Notes under the pieces: model-generated
Told to the model about the DNA's origin: nothing
The model's database searches: none
Seen by the model: the letters and a program-made list of their open reading frames with translations, nothing else
Virus record (IMG/VR): IMGVR_UViG_3300022744_000010
Span: 1-43,702 of that record
Direction: 5' to 3' (one strand)
DNA: 43,702 nucleotides
DNA from: a virus
Made by a program: the position numbers and the translations under genes
Shown here: positions 23,959-30,119 of the stretch, piece by piece
Layout of the letters: the number at the start of each line of letters is the position of its first letter
Position numbering within the stretch: position 1 is the stretch's first letter

Positions 23959-26377
23959 CATTCCCGGCAAACTGGTTTTGCCCTTCGCAAATGGTGGCGG
24001 AAAAAGCACCATTCCGGTCGCGTCACAAATTGGCATTACTGCTGGCGCCGCATCCCTTACGGACGGATTCCCGCCCCTGACTCGCACCCCGATTGCGGCG
24101 GGCGGTGTACCACCTTCCGGCCTGGACATGAACGGCATTCTTTACGAAATGTCAGCAATCATCCGTTGGGCCAATGCAGGCGGCGGCTATCCGTTCGACG
24201 GAACTTTTGCCGCTGATACCAATGTCGGCGGCTATCCGAAGGGCGCCCGAATCATGCGTACCGACGGCACAGGCTATTGGTTCAACACCGTCGAAAACAA
24301 TGTGACCGACCCGGAAGGTGCAGGGGCGGCCGCGGCCGGATGGGTTCCCGACTATACCAACGGCGCCGCAAGCGTCCCAATGGCAAGCGCAAGCGTTACC
24401 CTAACACCTTCGCAATACGGCAAGCCGGTAATTGTTATTACCGGAACGCTTACCGCCAATTTGAATTTGATATTCCCCGCGATTGTTGGGGAATGGAGCA
24501 TTTTAAATAACACGACCGGCGGCTACACCGTAACGGGTAAAACTGCAACAGGCGTCGGCGTTCCGTTGCAACCAGTCGACCGCATTGTTTGTGACGGCAC
24601 CGACATGCATTCCAATTCGGCGCAACTCATGGCCGCAATAGGCGCAGGGCTCGTCGGGTTTTCTCAAGCAAGTACCTACCCGCAAGGCTCAGTCGGCTTG
24701 TCCTTAAAAGGCGTCGTGAGCGTCAAAGATGCGCCTTATAACGCCAAAGGTGATGGCACCACGGACGACACTACCGCAATTCAAGCCGCAATCAACGCGG
24801 TCGTCGCTTCGGGTGGCGGTGAGGTTTATTTTCCGCGTGGAACCTACAAAATAACAACCGCGCTTGTCATGGATACCGGTTCATATTTGGTCGGAATTGC
24901 TTTGCGGGGAACCGGGCGAAATTCAATCATTTCTCAAACCGGCGTTGGCGAAGATGCAATTAAATTTTCGACAACTCAGTTTTTGCAAAATAGCTATATC
25001 CGCGATATGCAAATCAACACGTCGGCCACATCGGGCCACGTTATCAATATCGTTTATGGCTGTACTTGCTGCTATTTTGACAATTTGGAATTGAATGTCG
25101 GTAATACCGGCAAATCAATTTTTTATGCCGACTTTACAACTTTCGGCGGCGGAATTTACGACGTCAAATGGCGCGGCGGTTCTTGGTATTGCCAGGCTGG
25201 TGCGACTGTTCCTGGCTTTAGAGTTATCGCAAAAGGTACGATTTTCAATGAGAACGTGTTTGAAAACTTGCGCCTTTATAACGCCACGGGTGCGCAATTC
25301 TTCAAGATTACAACCGTAACGACCGGGTCGGTATGGCTGACAAATAACACTTGGAAGAATATCAATTTTGAGGTTTGCAAAGGCGGCGGCTTTTATGTGG
25401 ATTCTCTAAATAGCTGCAAATTTGAAAATATTTCATTTTGGGATGCTGGCGGTGCATATACCGGCAACCTAATGGACTTTCAAGCGGGCGCCGGTTACGA
25501 AACATCCGCGTGTGTAATTATCAACGTCGGTCGCCGCGGTGACACATTGACGGCAGGCATTAGGGATATCAACCTTGCCAGCGGTCAAGATACGGTAATT
25601 ATCAATGCTTACACACAAGCGGGCGACTCCCCGTCCTATGACTTTCATAGCAAGCGCGTTACGCTTATCGGTCGGCTTCATAACTTGCTTAATGCCTCAA
25701 ACGTGTTAAGCATTCTTCCCGATATTTCTAAAATCCCGCTTCTTTATTCAAATGATGTTTACGGCGACACTCTCCATGTCGGCGGAAACAGTGTTGCTGA
25801 AAGTGGTCGCATTTTATATGCAAGTGGATATTTGCAAATTATCTCATTGGCAAATAGCTCTGCTTTAATATTGGAATGCAAGACCGTTGGGGGCGCATCA
25901 CAAAAAATTATTTTTGATAGTGGTGCATTTTGGCCGCTTACAGATAACGCCGTTTCCTTGGGAACTACGGGGCAACGGTGGACGCAACTCTTTGCGGCGA
26001 CAGCAACAATCAACACGTCGGACGAAAACGAAAAACAGCAAATTGCGGCCATTCCCGCAAAAGTGCTTAATGCCTGGGGTAAAGTAAATTATTGCCAATT
26101 CAAGTTCAATGATGCAGTCGAACAAAGAGGGAAAGCCGCCCGCTTGCATATCGGCGTAATTGCTCAGAAAGTCAAAGCCGCTTTTGAATCCGAAGGAATC
26201 GACCCGTTTGCGTATGGCATCCTTTGTCATGATGAATGGGACGCCGCCGACGCGGTGCTTGATGAATCCGGGGTCGAAATTATCCCGGCCAGGGAAAAGG
26301 GCAGTCGCTACGGCGTCCGTTATGAAGAGGCTTTGGCCTTGGAATGTGCATACCTTCGCAGTAAGGTAGGTGTGTAA
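23945..26377 (+). CDS. Tail fibre/tailspike with pectate-lyase-like helix and S74 chaperone
   Basis: The 810-residue receptor-binding protein starts at 23945 after AAGGGG. Residues 1-130 are a virion-anchoring part (FPPLTRTPIAAGGVPPSGLDMNGILYEM). From about 259 a pectate-lyase-like beta-helix begins (DAPYNAKGDGTTDDTTAIQAAINAVV, GGGEVYFPRGTYKI) and runs to about 560, suggesting a capsule or polysaccharide depolymerase. From about 689 the S74 intramolecular chaperone (NTSDENEKQQI, IGVIAQKVKAAFESEG, YEEALALECAYLR) should trim itself at the Ser of TSD after trimerisation. The helix region is visibly richer in A/T than the structural genes before it, as expected for a swapped host-range module. 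Confidence 0.9.
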   Translation: MQLSNIPGKLVLPFANGGGKSTIPVASQIGITAGAASLTDGFPPLTRTPIAAGGVPPSGLDMNGILYEMSAIIRWANAGGGYPFDGTFAADTNVGGYPKGARIMRTDGTGYWFNTVENNVTDPEGAGAAAAGWVPDYTNGAASVPMASASVTLTPSQYGKPVIVITGTLTANLNLIFPAIVGEWSILNNTTGGYTVTGKTATGVGVPLQPVDRIVCDGTDMHSNSAQLMAAIGAGLVGFSQASTYPQGSVGLSLKGVVSVKDAPYNAKGDGTTDDTTAIQAAINAVVASGGGEVYFPRGTYKITTALVMDTGSYLVGIALRGTGRNSIISQTGVGEDAIKFSTTQFLQNSYIRDMQINTSATSGHVINIVYGCTCCYFDNLELNVGNTGKSIFYADFTTFGGGIYDVKWRGGSWYCQAGATVPGFRVIAKGTIFNENVFENLRLYNATGAQFFKITTVTTGSVWLTNNTWKNINFEVCKGGGFYVDSLNSCKFENISFWDAGGAYTGNLMDFQAGAGYETSACVIINVGRRGDTLTAGIRDINLASGQDTVIINAYTQAGDSPSYDFHSKRVTLIGRLHNLLNASNVLSILPDISKIPLLYSNDVYGDTLHVGGNSVAESGRILYASGYLQIISLANSSALILECKTVGGASQKIIFDSGAFWPLTDNAVSLGTTGQRWTQLFAATATINTSDENEKQQIAAIPAKVLNAWGKVNYCQFKFNDAVEQRGKAARLHIGVIAQKVKAAFESEGIDPFAYGILCHDEWDAADAVLDESGVEIIPAREKGSRYGVRYEEALALECAYLRSKVGV

Positions 26378-26631
26378 TGGACAATCAACAACTTTTTAAC
26401 GTGCTTTTTGCAATCGTCGGCGTGCTGGGTGGCTGGTGGATGAAGGCCATGTGGGAAGCCGTTAAAGACCTGGAAAAAGCCGACAAGGTGCTTAGTTCCC
26501 AAGTTGGCGACTTGAAAGTCTTGGTCGCTGGCGGGTATGTCCGAACGGAGCAATTCGACGGCCTATCGAAAGCCATATTTGCCAAACTCGACCGCATTGA
26601 AGACAAACTAGACGGGAAGGCCGACAAATGA
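26377..26631 (+). CDS. Small membrane protein of the lysis cassette
   Basis: The 84-residue protein has one N-terminal membrane segment (LFNVLFAIVGVLGGWWM) and a charged helical C-terminus (KDLEKADKVLSSQVGDLKVLV, IFAKLDRIEDKLDGK). It overlaps the fibre stop and the endolysin start, so it belongs to the lysis operon. It may be a second holin, an antiholin or an anchor; no family is certain. Confidence 0.75.
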   Translation: MDNQQLFNVLFAIVGVLGGWWMKAMWEAVKDLEKADKVLSSQVGDLKVLVAGGYVRTEQFDGLSKAIFAKLDRIEDKLDGKADK

Positions 26632-27011
26632 GCTATGCACTTGGGAACCGCTCCCGGCAACGCCTTCAAGGTGTGCATGCTGATTTGGTCAAAGTGGTAG
26701 AGCGTGCCATTCAAATCACGCCGGTCGACTTCACGGTCTTGGAAGGGTTGCGCACCATCCAGCGCCAGCAAGAGCTATTGAAGTCCGGCGCAACGACCAC
26801 GCTCAAGAGTAGGCACCTTACCGGCCATGCGGTTGATTTGGGCGCATTCGTGGGCGGGGAAGTGCGTTGGGATTGGCCGCTTTATTACAAGATCGCCGCG
26901 GCCGTCAAACAGGCGGCAAAGGAAGTCGGCGTGCCCATTGAATGGGGCGGCGATTGGAAGAGCTTTAAGGACGGCCCGCATTATCAACTTCCTTGGAAGG
27001 ATTACCCGTGA
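26628..27011 (+). CDS. Endolysin, M15 family L-alanyl-D-glutamate peptidase
   Basis: The 127-residue enzyme cuts the peptide stem of peptidoglycan. The zinc ligands are visible: SRHLTGHAVDLGA (His and Asp near residues 63-72) and DGPHYQL (His near 119). FTVLEGLRTIQRQQELLKSGAT is the usual preceding segment of VanY/T5-like endolysins. It has no signal peptide, so it needs the holin for export. It overlaps both neighbours by four bases (ATGA/GTGA). Confidence 0.93.
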   Translation: MSYALGNRSRQRLQGVHADLVKVVERAIQITPVDFTVLEGLRTIQRQQELLKSGATTTLKSRHLTGHAVDLGAFVGGEVRWDWPLYYKIAAAVKQAAKEVGVPIEWGGDWKSFKDGPHYQLPWKDYP

Positions 27012-27208
27012 AACCCTGGTATCAATCGAAAACCATCATTGTCAACGCTATCGTGGCCGCCCTGGTGGCCCTTGAAGCTGGCACCGGGCTTTTGCAAGCC
27101 TATTTGCCCGGCAACTTTTACACCATCATTGCCGTCGGTCTTCCCGTGGTCAACGCGATTTTGCGCGTAGTCACCACCACGGCACTGACATCTAGCAAAG
27201 AGGCTTGA
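27008..27208 (+). CDS. Holin
   Basis: The 66-residue protein has two hydrophobic segments (TIIVNAIVAALVALEAGTGLLQ and TIIAVGLPVVNAILRVV) with a short turn and a charged C-terminus (SSKEA), the layout of a small class II-type holin. The GTG start at 27008 overlaps the endolysin stop and has GGAAGGA upstream. It would form the membrane hole that frees the endolysin. Confidence 0.83.
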   Translation: MKPWYQSKTIIVNAIVAALVALEAGTGLLQAYLPGNFYTIIAVGLPVVNAILRVVTTTALTSSKEA

Positions 27209-27210
27209 CC

Positions 27211-27726
27211 ATGTGGAAGATGATTGTCGGCAATCCCTGGGCGCTGGCGGCCCTCTTTGCGCTTGGGCTGGCCTTTGGTGGCTCCGGGGCATGGTGGGTG
27301 CAGGGGCAACGCCTGGCGGCCACACAAGCGCGGTTTGACGGCTTCGTCGGCACGGTGAAGGCCGAAGGGGACGCCGCAAAGAAGCTGGCCGAAGCGAAAG
27401 CGGCCGAAGACAAACGAATAAAGGAGAATTCCGACCATGAATATCAAATTACTTTGGCTGGTTTGCGTGCTGACAATAAGCGGTTGCGCGACGCCCGTGC
27501 CGGTAGCCGTATCGTGCCCGCCGCCCCCGCCGGTTCCCGAAGTCCTGGCCTTGCCTGTTTCGACCGGGCCGAGCTTGAGCAAGCGTTACAGCGATTTGAT
27601 GCAGGAATTGCGGGACTCTTTGACGAAGGCGACACGGACGCCGTAGGGCTCAACGTGGCACGCTCTTGGGCGGCAAGCATTCGCGCCGGTATGTCCCCTG
27701 ATAGTCCGGCCAGTGTCCGGCCTTGA
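27211..27726 (+). CDS. i-spanin (Rz-like)
   Basis: The 171-residue inner-membrane spanin has an N-terminal anchor (LAALFALGLAFGGSGAWWVQG) and a periplasmic coiled coil (VKAEGDAAKKLAEAKAAEDKRIKE) followed by an Rz-like region (LACFDRAELEQALQRFDAGIAGL). The ATG at 27211 is used; an in-frame TTG at 27205 is unlikely. The o-spanin gene is nested in the +1 frame. The last 77 bases overlap a leftward gene on the other strand. Confidence 0.88.
   Translation: MWKMIVGNPWALAALFALGLAFGGSGAWWVQGQRLAATQARFDGFVGTVKAEGDAAKKLAEAKAAEDKRIKENSDHEYQITLAGLRADNKRLRDARAGSRIVPAAPAGSRSPGLACFDRAELEQALQRFDAGIAGLFDEGDTDAVGLNVARSWAASIRAGMSPDSPASVRP
27437..27646 (+). CDS. o-spanin (Rz1-like lipoprotein), nested in the i-spanin gene
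   Basis: The 69-residue protein has a lipoprotein signal ending in a lipobox LTISGC (Cys near residue 17), then a proline-rich stretch (CPPPPPVPEVLALP), both typical of Rz1. AAGGAG lies ten bases before the ATG. It lies wholly inside the i-spanin gene in the +1 frame. It would pair with the i-spanin to fuse inner and outer membranes at lysis. Confidence 0.9.
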   Translation: MNIKLLWLVCVLTISGCATPVPVAVSCPPPPPVPEVLALPVSTGPSLSKRYSDLMQELRDSLTKATRTP

Positions 27727-27844
27727 CCATGTCGCAGTATTGAGCCTGGGCGACCTTTTCGTCTTCATAGTCCATGTGACCAACGAAACCGAAGGCGGCC
27801 AGCACCAGCAACATTGCGGCCGGGATTGTGATTTGTTTTTTCAT
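27650..27844 (-). CDS. Small exported or membrane-anchored protein
   Basis: The 64-residue protein has an N-terminal signal/anchor (ITIPAAMLLVLAAFGFVGHMDYEDEKVA) followed by a short domain with two cysteines (YCDMVKAGHWPDYQGTYRREC). Similar small phage proteins of unknown function exist. It is the last gene of the leftward small-gene operon, and its 3' end overlaps the i-spanin gene by 77 bases antisense. Confidence 0.72.
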   Translation of the reverse strand: MKKQITIPAAMLLVLAAFGFVGHMDYEDEKVAQAQYCDMVKAGHWPDYQGTYRRECLPPKSVPR

Positions 27845-28140
27845 GGTTCCATCCTGTCCAAAAATAAACGGTAAGCGGCTTGCATGCCTGCACTGTGGCC
27901 GCCGTGGGCCTGGTAAGTCTTGACCATTTCGACGGCCACATCATCCGGGAGCTTGACGGGAAGCCGGGCCGGTTCGTTGGGTTTGCTTTCAAACTTCACA
28001 GCATCCTTGACCGCTTTAAGGCGCCGGTCAACCTTGCGGCATTCCGGCGGCTCCGGGTCGTTGACGTCCCAATTGAGCCCGCGCGGGGCGCAAATCATTT
28101 GGTCGCCGTACTGGCGTGCCTGGCAATTGTGGCGCTTCAT
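27841..28140 (-). CDS. Hypothetical small phage protein
   Basis: The 99-residue protein starts at an ATG at 28140 (KRHNCQARQYGDQMICAPRGLNWDVNDPEPPEC). This start overlaps the stop of the 30-residue peptide upstream, so translation is probably coupled; a longer in-frame reading from 28203 is unlikely. The N-terminal half carries three Cys and may bind metal; the C-terminal half is helical (DDVAVEMVKTYQAHGGHSAGMQAAYRLFL). No function is known. Confidence 0.7.
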   Translation of the reverse strand: MKRHNCQARQYGDQMICAPRGLNWDVNDPEPPECRKVDRRLKAVKDAVKFESKPNEPARLPVKLPDDVAVEMVKTYQAHGGHSAGMQAAYRLFLDRMEP

Positions 28141-28229
28141 TGTTGATCGTCCCGCGGGTTGATTCGGAAGATTTGCGCAACAGCGACGCCCGCCAGCAAC
28201 CAAAGAAGCAAGAGGGCGCCGACGGTCAT
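28137..28229 (-). CDS. Tiny membrane peptide (30 residues)
   Basis: MTVGALLLLWLLAGVAVAQIF makes one membrane segment or signal anchor, followed by a short charged tail (RINPRDDQQ). The start overlaps the upstream stop as ATGA and the stop overlaps the next start as ATGA. Such tight coupling on both sides supports a real gene despite its size. Function unknown. Confidence 0.6.
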   Translation of the reverse strand: MTVGALLLLWLLAGVAVAQIFRINPRDDQQ

Positions 28230-28384
28230 TTCTTTTGCTCCAATTTCCAAGCCTTATACCACGGGGCCATGTAAATGGCGGAACGGGTCAAACCAACTTT
28301 GGCGGCAGCGGCATAGGGCGTAACGCCCTGTTCCGTTACCATTTTGCAGGCTTTGACCATTGCGGCGGATTCGCGGGCGGCCAT
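28226..28384 (-). CDS. Small HTH-like protein (52 residues)
   Basis: The protein contains KACKMVTEQGVTPYAAAAKVGLTRSAIYMA, the pattern of a single helix-turn-helix ('GVTPYAAAKxxGLxxSxxY') seen in small phage DNA-binding proteins. It overlaps its upstream neighbour by one base (TAATG) and the next gene by ATGA. It could be a regulator of this operon or of the shared palindromic promoters. Confidence 0.68.
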   Translation of the reverse strand: MAARESAAMVKACKMVTEQGVTPYAAAAKVGLTRSAIYMAPWYKAWKLEQKK

Positions 28385-28857
28385 TATTCAGACCCCAGCA
28401 ATTCGGTAAGGCCCTGCAGCGTGTGCGTGGCTTTCTTGATATCCAGCATACCCCCCTTGTCTTGCTCCCGCGCTAGATACGCAATTGCTGTACCCTTCAT
28501 GTACCCGCGGAACTCTTCGGGCGTGAGCCAGCGCCGCAAGACTTCCCACGGCTGATAGTCCCCCAGCTTTTTGTAATGGTCCCCACCCTCTTGAATATCC
28601 AGCACCGACACGGCTTCGGGTGCGTCAACCTCAAAGATTACGGCAATTTCCGAAGTCTTCGCGTAGCCCCGGCCGCTGGCGCCTTGGTAATGGGTTTCTT
28701 TTGCGTTCGACGCACTGACAATAAACACGGCGCCGGACTCCCGGTCGACCAATTTCGTTCCATTTTTGTAAATCACTTCAAGCCCCTTGTTTTGACAAAA
28801 TCCCGCGCATTCCCCTTCCGGGTAATTGCAACCGCTTGCGCCATGCGTGCAAGTCAT
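28384..28857 (-). CDS. DUF3310 domain protein with N-terminal cysteine cluster
   Basis: The 157-residue protein ends with the DUF3310 pattern: GGDHYKKLGDYQPWEVLRRWLTPEEFRGYMKGTAIAYLARE, then DIKKATHTLQGL, a family often next to nucleotide-metabolism genes in phages. The first 30 residues have five cysteines (CTHGASGCNYPEGECAGFC) and may bind zinc. The ATG at 28857 is chosen because AAGGAG lies eight bases upstream. It overlaps the genes on both sides. Confidence 0.78.
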   Translation of the reverse strand: MTCTHGASGCNYPEGECAGFCQNKGLEVIYKNGTKLVDRESGAVFIVSASNAKETHYQGASGRGYAKTSEIAVIFEVDAPEAVSVLDIQEGGDHYKKLGDYQPWEVLRRWLTPEEFRGYMKGTAIAYLAREQDKGGMLDIKKATHTLQGLTELLGSE

Positions 28858-29348
28858 TTGGCGCACTCCTTAACGATAAATTCCCGCGCCACTTCATAGG
28901 CCGCACCTTCCCACGGTTTGCGCATCCCCGTAGCCTGCAGCCTGATTGCGATAACTTCGACGCCCCTGTGAGCGACCGCCCGGTCATGTTTGGCGACCAT
29001 CATGTCCCCCAAATAATCGACAGCGTAATGCAAGCGATTGGCCGACGGCCACATGGCGTCGAGAGTGGCCCGCAAATAGGCTTCATAAGCCAGCATGCCG
29101 CCAAGTTGGCAAGGGTTCGCGCTGGCCTGCTGTGGGGCCGCCACGGGCTCCCGTTGCACTTGGACAGGGCAAGGGCCTTCCGTACCGTCCGCGGCGATTC
29201 TGACGCATGCGGCATGCGCCCCCGTGGCCGCCAATGTGGCAACAATCACCACGGCCGCAAGCGCCGCCCAAAAATGCCACTTGGGCACCCAGCGCGGGCC
29301 GCAAGTACAATTCCGCCCCTGGTTGCAATTTTGATTGCACATGGTCAT
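28854..29348 (-). CDS. Hypothetical membrane-anchored or secreted protein
   Basis: The 164-residue protein has a cysteine-rich cytoplasmic start (CNQNCNQGRNCTCGP), one membrane segment (FWAALAAVVIVATLAATGAHA, with an A-x-A-like end), and a long domain beyond the membrane (MLAYEAYLRATLDAMW, VEVIAIRLQATGMRKPWEGAAYEVAREFIV). The start at 29348 overlaps the previous stop (ATGA); an ATG at 29342 is better spaced from AAGGAG. No family recognised. Confidence 0.68.
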   Translation of the reverse strand: MTMCNQNCNQGRNCTCGPRWVPKWHFWAALAAVVIVATLAATGAHAACVRIAADGTEGPCPVQVQREPVAAPQQASANPCQLGGMLAYEAYLRATLDAMWPSANRLHYAVDYLGDMMVAKHDRAVAHRGVEVIAIRLQATGMRKPWEGAAYEVAREFIVKECAK

Positions 29349-29737
29349 TTCTCCTTTTTCGGGTTAAGTATCTGGTCCAATTCTTCCCGCCCGTAGGCGG
29401 CGGCGTTTGCCACTTGTTGCCCAAGTTCGCTAAGTTCTTTGGCTATCGCGTGGGCTTCCGCCTTGTTGTCGCCCCGGAGCTTTTCGCCAAGTTCAAAGAC
29501 CCGGTCGGCCAACTTTTCTAAAAAATCCTCTTCCGGGTATTGGGCGATTGCTTCCGATACGCGGGCTTCAATCGTGTCGACTTCGGGGCGTTCGGCCAAT
29601 TCGTCCGCCAGGCGTTCGCAACGGGCAATAAGTTCCAATTCGACCGGCGTCCGCATAATTGCCGGTTCGCACTCAAGCGACCGGATTAAGTGGTCGTCGT
29701 CCATTGACGCCATAAGGCCGGGATGCAAAATTAGCAT
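29345..29737 (-). CDS. Hypothetical helical acidic protein
   Basis: The 130-residue protein is acidic and helical with repeated Glu/Leu patterns (LELIARCERLADELAERPEV, DFLEKLADRVFELGEKL, AIAKELSELGQQVANAAA), probably a coiled coil. No known domain. It overlaps the genes before and after, as the whole operon does. Confidence 0.7.
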   Translation of the reverse strand: MLILHPGLMASMDDDHLIRSLECEPAIMRTPVELELIARCERLADELAERPEVDTIEARVSEAIAQYPEEDFLEKLADRVFELGEKLRGDNKAEAHAIAKELSELGQQVANAAAYGREELDQILNPKKEK

Positions 29738-29859
29738 GGCTTTACGCTGATGCGGCGGGCACCCGGGAAGCGTTCGGCGGCATCAATGACCGCGTCGACG
29801 CTGGATGCGAAGAGACCGAAATACTCTTCGCCATCTACAGTAATCTTAAATTCAATCAT
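29731..29859 (-). CDS. Small hypothetical protein (42 residues)
   Basis: The peptide reads MIEFKITVDGEEYFGLF, then a helix (SSVDAVIDAAERFPGA) and a beta end (RRISVKPC), a compact beta-alpha-beta. AGGAG lies about seven bases before the ATG at 29859. Its end overlaps the next start by seven bases. Together with coupling this supports a real gene. Function unknown. Confidence 0.65.
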   Translation of the reverse strand: MIEFKITVDGEEYFGLFASSVDAVIDAAERFPGARRISVKPC

Positions 29860-29920
29860 TAGCATCACTCCTAAATTGATAGCTACCCGCGCTTATGTGG
29901 CGGGGCCGGTGGGTTATTTG

Positions 29921-30064
29921 TTATGCGAAACGGGCTTGAATTTCGCAACCGTGGAATTCCGCGGCGTGACGCTGGGCGGCCACAAGGGTTCGATGCATGC
30001 GCGTACCTTCGATGTACACCCAGCGCCCGTTAACTTTATGGTAAATGTCAATCAGTTCAAACAT
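29921..30064 (-). CDS. Small hypothetical protein (47 residues), first gene of the leftward operon
   Basis: The peptide begins MFELIDIYHKVNGRWVYIEG and ends HRTLVAAQRHAAEFHGCEIQA. AGGA lies before the ATG at 30064, and the palindrome-bearing promoter at 30119-30091 lies directly upstream, so this is the first gene of the nine-gene leftward operon. About 60 bases separate it from the next gene; I see nothing in that gap. Function unknown. Confidence 0.68.
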   Translation of the reverse strand: MFELIDIYHKVNGRWVYIEGTRMHRTLVAAQRHAAEFHGCEIQARFA

Positions 30065-30090
30065 GAAATCCTCCGGTTGTTGATGGGCTG

Positions 30091-30119
30091 ATTGTAGATC
30101 AATAATTTACCTACGTCAA
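30091..30119 (-). promoter_or_regulatory. Leftward sigma70-like promoter with palindromic operator (copy 4)
   Basis: On the minus strand TTGACG (30119-30114), 17 bp and TACAAT (30096-30091). The spacer carries AGGTAAATTATTGATCT, matching the palindrome of the other three copies at 14 of 17 positions or better. The -35 box lies inside the last codons of the DNA polymerase gene (Leu-Thr-stop). Confidence 0.8.
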
